In this document: positions 23,455-35,920 of the stretch, in pieces
Layout of the letters: each line of letters begins with the position of its first letter
Numbering within the stretch: the stretch's first letter is position 1
Assembly (NCBI GenBank): GCA_947568835.1
Contig: OX387602.1
Location: forward strand, 7,844,570-7,908,569
DNA: 64,000 nucleotides
Direction of reading: 5' to 3'
Source of the DNA: Protonemura montana
Lineage: Eukaryota; Arthropoda; Insecta; Plecoptera; Nemouridae
Position numbers and translations under genes: made by a program
Notes under the pieces: generated by a model
Database searches by the model: none
Told to the model about the DNA's origin: nothing
The model's input: only the letters and a program-made list of their open reading frames with translations

Positions 23455-26400
23455 ATAAGTGACCAAATTGACCAAATTGATTTTTACTCTTTTAGACGTG
23501 TTTGTGTGTATGTTTATGTACCCATCTTGTTATTGTTTGTTCGATTCAATGACTGTCTGTATAACATTTGAAGTTTTTTAAGACAACAAACTAAAACAAA
23601 TTATAAAAAATAAGAATCACAACTAACTGAACGGTTATTTTACTTGCCCCATGTTTAGCACGCCTGCACCGGTCGATCTTTATCATCTACTCAAAAAAAC
23701 AGACCTGCTCTACACGCAGTGTTATTTTCATAGCACGCCATACGGTTGAACGACGACGTTGCTACAGGACCTAAACCCTTCGCGATAAGGCGTTAACAAG
23801 CATGTTAAACCCATAGGAAGCCCTGTAACCCAGTGTGTATTTACCACGTCACCGTCGCGACGCCGACGTTGATGTCGACGCGAGCTAACAATGAGTGGGG
23901 TGGAAACAATGAAAGGTGCGATATTGAAGCTGCCTCCAGGGACTCGTTACGGCAGCTCGGTGCAAGGATCAGAGCAATCATGCCATCATAGCGATAAGTG
24001 TTGGGTTTATGAGTCATTGTACTCATCCATTGGAGGGATGTGTCTTGAGAACTATGTTCGATTTACAGGGATGTGAACTAATTTATTTGATTCCTATTTG
24101 CTTAGCAATAGGAGTATCGTATTGACTATGGTTTTGATGGCCAGTCGTATGATTTTCGCAATTAACTGTTACTTTAGTATTATTATGCAGGCATTTTCTT
24201 GAAATTGAAAGTGCCTCCCCCTAATCGAGAAGGTACACAACAATGCGCTTTGAACTGTATTTATATCTAAGATTCAGTGGGTAGCTCAAGGAAAATATTG
24301 AATTCGTAATTGGGCATTAGGGATTTGGTGTTGTCATGCAAAAATAAACGTAAAGATGAAAAGCGTCATGATAAAGTTGACATGTACCTCTAAGAATTTA
24401 GTACAATGGTCATATGGTTTGTAGGTACGGTTGTAGGTGATATAATTTTAGACAAAATTTTAGTTCACAATATGGCGCACCGGCATATCATTTATAAAGT
24501 AAAGGCATGTTGCAAGCAAATATTTAAATAGAACGAACATAAAATGCACAAAAAATTTCATCACAGCTTTCAAAAATTGTTGATAATTCTGCAATTTCTA
24601 TTTGTTCACTGCTACTGTTTTTTTTTTTTTGTTATTACCAGTTTGCACATTTTCCTCCCTGCATTTCAATTCTAAGGAATTTCAATAAAAGCAGTTTTCG
24701 AATAAACGATTCGATCTCAATTTATTATTTAATAAGGATTCAACGGTTGCTATCTCGCTGTGAAAGCAATAATGGCACTGAATGAATGACTGGGGGTGCA
24801 ATACAAATATCATTCCAATCCTGTGGGTTGGAATCATGTTCAACAACAAGGTCTTGCACGCGCTTGGGCGTTGAATTGGCTCACACCAAATCTAAGACCT
24901 TTAGAGTACCTACATACTAATTAGTAAATTAGTTAGTTTCGAGCATTCATGAGAAGTCTCTCTCGAAATGATGTGGACCAGCGTTGTTTTGTGTCTAAAA
25001 TAACCATCTAAAGCTAACCAAAAATAATTTACATCAACTAAATTATTGTAAAAAAAAAATTGCAAAAATGTCTCAATTAAACCGTGAAAAACATTAAGCT
25101 TGACGCGTTTTCTTTTATTTAATAACTATTACACTTTATGAAATATTTGTTCAACGAGAGTTTCTAAACTAATTAGTTCAGGTTAAATTATTTAGCGTGC
25201 AGCATCATTAAACCATTAGCAGCTTAACCTGTGCATAATAATGTGCATTACGTCTGGAAGTGGTAGCCGACAGTAATACGATTGTTCTAGCAAATATTAA
25301 TGTGTCATTCTGCACTGAAGTTTCGCTTAGAATAAAACTTTGCTGCGAGGTGGAGGAGCCATTTCACACGTAGAATATTGATAGGGAAATAAGGGATCAC
25401 AGACGAATCAAAAAACCACTTGGAGTTCCATTTTGTCAGAGAAACACACGATAGATCGTCATGGGTTGAACACGAAATAAGTTTCCAGTAGGGGTATAAT
25501 GGAAAAACCGTCGGACTGACCAACGAAACCAGTTTGCCGTACTAATATATAATGCAGGAATAGGTCTTGTTGGCTTTAAATAATATGGCTGGTTGGCATG
25601 TGACGCTGAAATTACGGTCCTTAAGTTGAGTGTAATGATCGGTCGCCAATTTGCCTGGTTCGCTCAGTTCGCTTCGACGGAGCTAGAAGAATGGGGGACG
25701 AAAACGCGTCTAGTCGTCTACGGCATGCATCATGCTTTCACCCAACCGACGAAAAAACGTTGGCAACGCAAGTAATTTGATTTTCTGAAAGGCTATTTTT
25801 GGAATACTGGTTTCCATACATGTTTACATCATGATTATACACGCCATGTGCATACGAAGTACAACTCAAATTTCGAGAACAATTTTTTCTGATGAGAAAA
25901 TTAACTTGTCAATGAAAGCATATTCTACGTTAGTTGGTAAACTTGACGACGAAGGGGATGAAAACAAGAAAGCGCGATATAATTATATACCTGCATGATT
26001 TCAGTAGAGTTCATTCGTGCAAAGATATGCGATGCATAGAACATACCATTTCCTAACGCCAAGTTATACCGCGAGGAAATTCTTTTCGTTCTGAAAATTT
26101 CTCCGTTTTCTCGATACTGTTCTCGTACATTCGTGTTGAAGATGATGTAGGTCAGGATAATGAAACTATTTGGCTGGCAGAAAAAAGGAAGAGTGGGAAC
26201 TGGTTAAAGTCATAAACATGACAGGCTGCAATTTGCCTTGATGACGTGTCGCAGCGCATGACAATCTGTGACAGCCAATTCTCCATGAAAAACAGTTATT
26301 TGCGTTGCATCACATTATGTTTCCCGGTTGTTGTAAATTATTAATTGCATTTCGAACGCGTTCCACTAGACAAACGTTATTCTAAAACTAGGTCAGACCG

Positions 26401-26706
26401 ATGATTTTTGTGGCCGGAGGCTAATTAATTCGGGTACAGTTGGATTACATGTTGGGTTGGAAAAAAAATGAAAAAAATGAGTAGAATAAATTATATTGCA
26501 GTAACTTATGGATTGGGTTCCAAAGCAAACTACGACAATTGATTTTATTTGCTAACATTTTCAACCTAAATAAAAGAAACCTTAACCTCGAGTTGAAAAA
26601 AAAAAACAGTGATTGATTGACAGCATAAAAAAGGATGAAATAGCACTGAAATTCGTCGTGAAAATCGACAGACGAAAGCACAAAAGAAAAACAAGAACAA
26701 TCTAAC
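23455..26706. other. Non-coding stretch, beginning with possible retrotransposon 3' untranslated sequence
   Basis: The first 150 bp or so follow the stop of the reverse-transcriptase remnant and end A-rich (about 23590-23615), so they may be the element's 3' tail. Beyond that no gene is recognised. A small CpG-rich patch lies at about 23845-23885. Poly-T at about 24620 and poly-A at about 25050 are low complexity. Confidence 0.45.
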
Positions 26707-26722
26707 TTGGCACCTCCACCAC
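26707..26722 (+). repeat. Short copy C of the dispersed GGCACCTCCAC repeat
   Basis: TTGGCACCTCCACCAC matches the distal part of the dispersed repeat, but the GCAGCCCGCAG part is absent upstream. It could be a fragment or a coincidental match of about 12 bases. Confidence 0.35.
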
Positions 26723-29700
26723 AAAGTTATCTTCAAATCCATCAACCTAACATGAAACCACAAGGAGAACAATCATTTTTCAGCAAAGAAGTAGGCCTCT
26801 GGCTTACGGGCGCAAAGCCTCTGTTTCCCAGCTAAGCAAAATGAAACGGACAGCGTTTCCCATTTTCTTCGGTAACATTGATTTGTGAACGCAAGCCAGC
26901 AAATCTCACATCATTAGGCAAATTCTAGACAGCCGCCCGAGCCGACCACGAAGCCGGTTTTACGCGGACCGAACATCCATTTTCCCTTGCACCAGCATCT
27001 TGTAAACCTGTATTACTCATCGAGCCACATCATCACGGAACCTGTCGATACGACACCCGCCATTCACAAGCAGCCACCACTAACTATGGGATGCATACCC
27101 ATTCAGACAACCACCATGATCCCGTCATCGCAAGACACGTAACCACTTTCAAAGAGCCAGTGTTGATGGTTTAGATTTCAAGTGGGACCGCTGTGACGAT
27201 ACTGCGATACGGGGAATGATTATACTGGATGTGGTGCTGGTACTCATCCATTAGAACTTAACGGCAACGGTGGCTTAATGTCTTGAGTCCTGGCGGCGGT
27301 TTTAGGAAGGAGGAAGGAACGAAGGCTTAGATGAGTGCTGCGCTCAAAAGCAATTGATTGCAGATTAGCATTCGCTGCGGAAACTTTTCGCGAAAAGACA
27401 TTCTTTACAATTATTATTCGTCTCGTTGGATTACTTGCAGAAATGTCATTGATTCTTGTAAAAACAATGAAGACAGACATAATTATTTCAAGTATGTTGT
27501 TTTAGACCAAAAAACAAGACGCTGGTTGAGATTGAAAACTTGATAGGGTGGATGTCATAAAAATGCTGTAAAAACAGAGGATTTTATGGTAAGTTTTGCG
27601 AGGCTATTTACTCTTCCAACTTTTGACTCCATGTTTAAAAAATATCCACTAACTCTTAAAAATAAAACTATTTTGCTTCACATTCGAAAAAATTCAAATT
27701 AAAAATTTGCTTTTGTAGTGCGACTTCATATCAGATTCCTCAAGTCTTGAAACCATAAAGATGGTTTAAAGGTCTTCTTTATTTTATTGCCTGCGTATAA
27801 ATACATCTTGGAAGTTTTAGCATTGTCCGAGATTATCCAAGCAATAAAGCTTCCAAAGCGGGTATATCGTTTTACTTCCTTTTTCCATCGTTCCTAATAA
27901 AAGATGTTATTTAAGTGTAATGCTAATTGAATGTATGGCAACATTTCCATTAATCTGTGTGCTTTTGTGCTCATGTAAATGGAAGGGATGTTGAAATACT
28001 AGAAAGGCAAATGGAACAGAGAAAGGGCAAAATACAGAACCACATAATGATGAGTGAAAGAAGATTTCCTCGCGGTGTAATGGGCTCCTAATTGCTTAAT
28101 TTTATGCAGACGTATTTTTCCCGACAAAGCGCGAGAATATAGTACAAGCCTCAGCTCTTATTGAACAAACTTTTCCACACGAACAGACACCGAGGAGTTT
28201 TCTGTTGTACCTATACCTCCCCAGCACCTACCTTTATTCATCTCGCATAATCAAGCACTTAGCCAGTTCCAGGGTTTACTTATCAAGCCGCGTCGTTACA
28301 CCTAGGAATCATTTTCCGTCTGAGATGATTCGCTTTTCCAGGCCCACTTTTCCCGACTTTCCCGGGCACGTAATGGAAGTTGACGCGTGACAATGTTAAC
28401 ATACCACAAAAGAGCTCGCTCAAATTTTCACAATTACCACCGACACACCCGAGGAAGTTCTCAATTTTGAGAGAACGATATCAAGGCCGAGATAATTATC
28501 TGCACTAATTAGACGCCGAAAACTTCGGAGCGGAGCGTTTTTTTTTTTTAATTCTTTGCTAACAGGCTTGAATTTTTCTCCATATCAGATACAAGAACTC
28601 GTAATTAGTACGCAGGTTCGGTTCCAGGTTCAAGCAGAGAGAGAAAAAAAAACAATTAAATGAATTTCATGGTAACATCAAGCTAATGGATGCATGTGCA
28701 CAACAGAATTTAAAATATGACAGTGCATGCATATGATTTCATGTTGTCGAAGCAGAAATTATTACCGTCCACTCTGTGAGAGAAGATACCAAATAAAGAC
28801 ATTTAAACCTATTTTGCCATACGAGCTAGTTGAAACAAAAAGAGGACTTACAAAGGCATTTTCTCTCACGGACTAGACTAAAGAGGGTCATATGCCAGTT
28901 ACCGAGTATCTCAATTAATACAGGAACGCAACGAACAGTTTCGAAATGGACAGAAATTACATATCCTAGGCAGCAATTCCTTGTTGGTTAACTGAGGCGG
29001 TTATTAACGTGGCCTGTGAGGGCAGTGGACACTCTATTGGATTGGCAGGATTAGTCGAAGAGCGCACGGTGCATTTTAAACTGACAGCCATGTGTGCCTG
29101 TATTACATTAAATTATATATCAGAGAAATGCATGCAATCAATTTGCACAGACTATGCTTTCAGAATGCATCTCGCTACATCTCTTTGATTTACAAATCTT
29201 GCTGCAGTACATCCTCAAATTCACTTACTCTCTCTCTATGTATATATATAAAGAGATGTCCACTCGGGAGTATATGAACCAAATGTATTACTATTCTATG
29301 TTATGATTCTCTTAGCTTGAAAGCAAAGCGCATATTTTTGCAAGTATGCAACCATTAATGTCTGTATGCACGTCACGTATACATGACTCGCTACTCGCAC
29401 GCCACCTACGAAATGTGGGTAGTGCTGAGGCGAAGATGTACAATATCCGATGTTTTTTTTAGGGGAAAACCATAATAACAATAATGGAACAGTTTCTGAA
29501 AAGTCTTCCCATTTCTTAAAGTGTATTGCATCCTGAGTCTTCCGCCGAATGCATATTCAACAGCCACGCTACACAATTATTTTAAATAAGGAGATTTTCA
29601 TGACAAGAAAACGCAAAGTAAATGTTAAATTATTAAGTATTACTCCATCCATAACTACTCTCGTACGTAATACAAAAGTGCAATGTTAAATTTTATTAAA

Positions 29701-30429
29701 ATATTAAAATAGATTTAATGTAAAATCCAACGGTTTTTTCGGACCGTTTACGGGCAACATCTGGAAATCGATGGAACGTGTCCTCTGTGCTGATGAGATT
29801 TTAACGGTGTTGTTACGCATGCAGGAGAGAGCCGAGGGCGGTTTGGCCGGAGTCGTTCATTGGCTGACACGCAGAGAGATAAGCATAGAGTGCCGCTACG
29901 GGCTATCTCACGGCAATACCGTACGGCCTCGCCACCGAGCGGTAACGAAGGCATGGCGAACCCGATGGTATTAACAGCCTATTCGATTCTAACTTACCCA
30001 TCTCAGCATGCACAGTTATTTCGATATGCGTTCACGTGCACGCCCGAATAAAAGAGTCGGACGTTTTTAGTGGCCAAAAGTTTTCATAAAAGTTTTATAC
30101 CAAACAGATCATTGGCTAAGTTATTTGTCAACATCAGCGAGTGTCTAAAGCTAAGATGATATCTTCTATTATTATATTATGAGAACAGGAAATTCTCGCA
30201 TGGAGTAAAAAATATGAAGACGAAGGTATAAAGTTATTGTCAAAGAATCAAAGAATATCAAAGAGAATAGCATTCTACCTAGTCGTAGAGTTTGTAGATA
30301 AAGATAAAGATAACAAAAGCTTGTGACATCAGTTTATAAAGAACTTAACAGAACAGGAAACAAAGTTGTTTAAGAAAACAAAACTGGAAGACGGCGGTCA
30401 TGGGACCAGGGATAGCGGTGCATTCATAA
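26723..30429. other. Non-coding stretch
   Basis: No gene recognised. A less AT-rich patch at about 26900-27200 has no convincing frame. Microsatellite-like TCTC and TATA tracts lie at about 29230-29255. All frames are short and without recognisable motifs. Confidence 0.5.
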
Positions 30430-30665
30430 GCTGTACATTTGTGTGGGCGATATGCGATGGTGGGCGGCGCCGGGCTGTGGGCGATTCGGCTGCACCAAAA
30501 CGTGTCCTATAGTGATGCATCAGTCACCAGAGATTACGTCGGTCCTGGCCCGTACGTGGCCGTACATGCCAATGACGGATGGTGTCGTCCTGTATCGCCC
30601 AGGCGTCGCGGTGCTGGTCGTCGGCCTCGACGACGCCGCCGCCGCCAACGCCGATGAATATTCAT
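30430..30665. other. CpG-rich island with GCC triplet run
   Basis: Markedly GC- and CpG-rich, with GACGACGCCGCCGCCGCC near 30630 and GCGTCGCGGTGC at 30603. Frames on the two strands translate as arginine-rich or alanine-rich low-complexity sequence and match nothing. Possible roles are an intronic regulatory island or an alternative promoter; there is no direct evidence for either. Confidence 0.4.
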
Positions 30666-31169
30666 CGAGCACGGATTTGCGTTACACGAAAATTGATTGA
30701 CATATTGTCGGCACGCCGAAAAAGAACCAACGAAATGAGGCTCGACGAGTAGCGATAGGTGAGCATACAACAAGCCTTCCAATCTGCACCGGAAATTATC
30801 CAAACACCAAAATGAACAAAGATTCGCCCGTTTGTCTAACCACAAAAATCTATAAATGAAACCATGCAATTAACTATTCAGCCCGAAATTTATTTTCCCC
30901 GGTTTTTTTATGTATGCCCCAAAGCACGTTCATTAATATTCCAGCCCATGGATCTCCTGTCGCCGTTGGATCCCCCTTTCAAGAGATCACATGCAGTGTC
31001 CGTTTCGCGCGTGGTTTTATTTATAAGCCTGCCTCTCTAACTAACCCTTTGCTAACCAATTCAAACTTGCTAAAAGCCAAAATAGTATTGTTCAGATCAA
31101 CGCAGGGAAAAAAATCACCTTCCGCACTTTCACAAATGGGACTCTGGAGGTATACCAGATCCCAACGCC
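30666..31169. other. Non-coding spacer between two CpG-rich islands
   Basis: AT-rich sequence with no recognised gene or repeat. The frame at 30914-31207 has no recognisable domain. Confidence 0.45.
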
Positions 31170-31680
31170 TAATCCGATCGCCAGCGAGCCACGTGGGCAA
31201 GTACTAGCCAGTGCCTAGCCGCGGATCGCATGTACGTGTGTTTATCTGTACGGCAATGACGGTGCATCATAATGAGCGATGTACGGAACCTACCCCCTTT
31301 GGGGGTTTGCGCCCACCTAACTGACCACATGCTCCCGGCACACGTTGTCGGCAATAATGAGGTGGCACCGCGCCAGTGAAAGCTTAGGGCATAATCAAGA
31401 GCCCGGCACGTTCCACCAATTCCAGTGTCCCATCTACCGCCGCTGCCACCGCCGTCGCTTACGTTGGTACCTGCCTCGTGTTCACATTATAGAAAAAACA
31501 CATCGGCGTAGGAGATCGGAGACAACCGTGTGTATTGCGGGCAGACTCGGAAAATCACGTGCGTCGCGACGTCGGCGTCGGCATCGGCGACGACATTGGG
31601 TCACGTACGGTACACAAATCAACATCACGGTGCGAGGAAATCGTATCGGTGAACGGGTAGCGGGACGGTCGAGGTAGGCA
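31170..31680. other. CpG-rich island
   Basis: GC-rich, with a cluster of GCGTCGCGACGTCGGCGTCG-type words at about 31560-31590 and CCGCTGCCACCGCCGTCGC near 31440. The translated arginine runs in the frame at 31345-31677 come from these repeats and do not indicate a real protein. Confidence 0.4.
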
Positions 31681-33966
31681 ATGAAAAGCAAGGGAGACAT
31701 TTTTAGTGAAAAGCGGAAAAGAAATTTTGGAATATGAGCTCTCCATCAATATCGGCACATGGTTATAAGCGGAACGCATCGGTCCCTATCGCAAGTCTCT
31801 GCGTATGATTGGAGCGGAAATAAAAACGACGAATTTAATAGGTTACACGTATCTCTGTGTAAATTATAGTCAATGTGGTTTTGTTAGGTACACCCTGGGT
31901 GATGGTGTTTAATTTATTTCTTTTTAATTAGGCAATATGATCCAGGAGAAGTATTCTGGTGAGGATTTCTGGTGAGGACAACAACTTTTGTGTTCAGAAC
32001 TAGTTGTCGCAAGTACCGCACGGGAATTCCTTGCGCGCTTTCTCCAAAGTCTCTAACCGGGTGTTTAGAGCTTCCGTTTGGCCGCCGGTAGGCCCGACAA
32101 GAGTTCTGCATTACGCAATACGTGCCCGACGCACTTAAGAGCTAGAATTGCCGCTAATTGAGAAGTTTTACGCAGAACTGTGAGAGGGGATTTGCGTGTG
32201 TGCTTAGAGATTGTTTCTGTTTGTTAAGACAGCGTTTGAGAGGAAGTTTGATGTAACGTTTGGATCAATGTGTAAGGCGACGACTTATGTCAAAACGAAG
32301 CCAGTAATTACTGTTACAGAAATGGCAAGAGAGACAATATGAAAAGTTTGTATGGAAAGGACTAAAAAGAGAGTATTTGCCTGTTGCCATGCAGCATAAA
32401 ATTTATTTCATCGTTTTCTGCAAAGAATGATGACAGTTATACGGCGAGTATTAACAAATGGACTGATCCAGTTTGCAACCAGCGTTTTTCTCCAATTCGA
32501 TTTTCTGCTCTCGATGTTTTTTATTTTGTTAGATTCGCTAGATGTGATACAATTTATTGTTACATTGGCAGACATTTTATCCTGTGCTTTGGTTGACCAT
32601 CATCGGTTGCGTGGGAATTTGATTCATCCCAGAAGGTTAGAGGAACCCAGGAGTGGAACCTGTGAAAGCTTTCTGGGCGTTTCATTTCAAAGGAAGTCTT
32701 CACGTCACAGATAAATAGTTTGCATTGAAGAGGGAAAGCAAAAGGAACGCAGATAAAACTCGGAACTTGTACGAAATATAGTAAATAACATACACTCATA
32801 TCTTTCGTCGACAGGAACGTGCTACTATTTTCTGAGCAGTTACTATTTGAAAAGTACAAGTTTAATAAATTACAAATCGAAACAATTGCTACGATAAAGT
32901 CACTATGTTTCATATGCAGAATGTCACTGAAAATGACCGAGGAAAACACAGAAAAGCTCTATTTTCCCATGCTGCAAACCGCGTATCTCCAACTACTTCG
33001 GATCAAACACGAGAGAATAGAGCCACACAACCAGATGCTTTGATCTTTACGCGGATAATATTATTCTCTGCACTTATCACCACAATTCAATAATAATCAA
33101 TGTATATATTCGATTACATAGCGCATAATTACAACTGATTGCACTGAACTGGCCACATTGACTGTTCATTAGCATAATTCTAATTCCCAGGCCGACGTAA
33201 ATTGTGCATCCATTCCGCAATGGACAAGAACGACGCGACTTCAAACAGAATTTCAACTCTATTTTTGCGTCACTAATTACTGGCTGCAGGCAAACTGCTG
33301 GAGACGTTTGTAATGGCAGGACGTTCAAATGTAACATCCCAAACCCTGACACTGCTTATCTGATTAACGTCATGGCGGCTCAGCACACATTTGTCAATGG
33401 TCAACGTCAAACGCACAGAAACCACGAGAAAAAGATGGAACCTCTGGTCAGATTTAAAAAAAAGTGAAGATGAGTAATATTTTGAACTTTGAAAATAAAT
33501 TAGCATGTCGTTTACCTTTGGAGTGTTGATATCTCTCGGAACTCAATGTTTGACACGCTTATAGAGGATACGCTTTAAAATATCCGAGACACATCAATAT
33601 CAAACAATGTACATTTGGCAGCCATATATGAAGTTGTTATTCTAGCTCAGTCAGAGATTGGTTGAAAATCGGGACAAACCTCCAAACCGGTCGTCTACGT
33701 TTATATGTACGAAACGGTGCAAAACCCGTGTGCCTCTCCAATTGTTTCTTGCGAAAACGTGGATAGCAATTCGGTGAGCTGGTTTTGTTAGGAGGAGAGG
33801 TGCCCGAAGCCATAGCACGACCCGCATTTAGCATCTCGTGTTAAACACCAACTTCCTAGCTCTCTGTCTACAATATTCACGGTGTAGTTTGCAGGGGCGT
33901 CCTGCACTCCTGTACACGCGCGCCATGTAATTATCTTTTTCATCCCTGGTTGGCGGAAACACAAAC

Positions 33967-34007
33967 AGAGCCGCGCTGTTTGGAGCCGCGCTGTTTGGAG
34001 CCCCGCG
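33967..34007 (+). repeat. 15-bp tandem repeat
   Basis: The unit GGAGCCGCGCTGTTT is present about two and a half times, the last partial unit diverging to GGAGCCCCGCG. The forward frame reads as repeated CLEPR, a by-product of the 15-bp period. Confidence 0.85.
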
Positions 34008-35888
34008 TGTACACGTTAGCTCGCACAACAACACTGTGCCATATAATGTGTTTTAAACTCGCGTTACTATCAAGATTCTCAAGGGTGCTTCTTGGTACTT
34101 ATAATCACTTTTCATTATTTTTATCGTCGCATTTCAAGTGTGCTTTCGTTGAATACCCTTTTTTTTGGTTCTGATGATTTTAGATCGAGTTTTAAGTGCG
34201 AAAGACGATGAAAATGAGATTGCGGAAAAAATATTTAACACATTTGTAGCGAAAAATGAAGTTAAAAAGTGTTTTTAACATAGTTCAAAAATGATTAGTG
34301 TCGGCATTCGCCTACTTGGGGCACCTTTTTAAGTGTTTCAAACCCTTGATTTTAGATTTCAATTCGTCTGTAGTCGGTCGAGAAAAGAAGCTCGGGATTG
34401 AAATGGCTAAAAGAAAACGCTGCCAAGTAATTAGTACCAGTCGCAGTTTTTACTGAAAAATTAAATTTTTCTTTACAACATTATAAATATGGATAAACAA
34501 AGGGACCAAATTGTCTCTTTCTATGAGATTTAACTTGTTTGCCGTGAATATCACTACGGAGAGCTACAACTGCATTTGGCAAAATTTAGGGAGACTAAGT
34601 AATGCTCCTTTGGCGGGTTATGGAAGTGTACAGAGAGGAGATACGGGTGTATTACGTCTTTATTCATTTGAATGTAGTTATGAAGATGTGGGGCGTTCTA
34701 GCGCCATCAAGAAGACGTGAAAGATGTAGCATCAAAGAAGAGGAAAGTACAGTTAAAGAAAACGTAATGCGGATAGTCAACATAAAATACTATCAAAGTG
34801 TTAACTTTTAAGGAAATTTTGCTCTGAAGTGTTCGTCGGGTACGAGCTGTTGGGGCTGCAAGGGTATAGGGCAATTATATCATTACTGCACACGCCAACG
34901 AGGTTTCATATTTCGACAAAAGCAAATATCCTTACAGCAATTATTGTTCAAACTCTGATCATTATTATGAAACTTTAAAGTTATCAATTAAGTTTAAAGT
35001 TGAATAAAATTTTACGAAATCTATATAAGAGCTTCGCAAACTCGGAAAGTTGCTTCAATATTGTTAGAGCAGTGTGTTTGGAGAGTGAAACAAATCGTAT
35101 CGAGCTTAAAATTAAAGCAACTCTGTGACAATTATAAAAAATATATGCCATTGAAGTTGTCGAGAAAGTTATTGAAAACCATTAGACCGAACGAAAATTG
35201 CAACGCTATTTATACATAGATTCAGGATGTAATGGATGCATTATTTGACTTCCTGAATTTGATGTCGGTAGACAGTAGAATATTGATTTAATTTAAATAT
35301 ATTACAAATGGAGATAATAAACTGGCAAATAAATTGCTCGCCGTTCGTACCTATAGCAATAACAGGTGTTCGTATCTTACGGGAAGGAGATGTTTTAGGA
35401 ATAATCCCTTTTTCAATTGCTTTCCTTCCTTAATCAGTATTTAACAAAGAAGATGTTCGGGAGGAGAGTTTTCCTAATTCTGACGTCGACTTTGGACGAC
35501 GCTTGTGAAAGGAAAGAGAATCAGTGCGATCATGGACGGATAATTAAATTTCAAGTAACTCCGCGCAGCCATAAGAAGTTAACGAACAAAATTGTAAATC
35601 AGCGCTGAACTCTATCAACGCGCTGTCAATTTACTTGATCTCGGATTAGACGTTATAATTATTCTCAAATCGATATAACAACAAATAACAACAACAAAAA
35701 TGTAGCAAATACATTACAAAAAAAATCCAGCTGCAATGAAAAGTTTTAATTGTGTCGAAGAGAGCAAAAAGCGTGCGCTTTATTTGTGACAAAAATATCT
35801 GGTACGAGCTGAGCTAAAATAAGAAGCATGAAACGATATCAAGTGAAGTGCAAGCAAGATTAAAGCACGTTTGCACGTCATGATCATC

Positions 35889-35920
35889 GGGTGACACCAT
35901 GGGTGACACCATGGGTGACG
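35889..35920 (+). repeat. 12-bp tandem repeat
   Basis: The unit GGGTGACACCAT occurs in tandem nearly three times, ending GGGTGACGCC. The minus-strand frame gives a WCHP period with no protein support. Confidence 0.85.

Noticed and set aside
31345..31677. Arginine-rich 110-codon frame
   Set aside because: The arginine runs follow from CGT/CGA/CGG words of the CpG-rich island; there is no nucleic-acid-binding domain structure.
33640..33700. TAGCTCAGTC resembling a tRNA D arm
   Set aside because: No matching B box, anticodon arm or acceptor stem.
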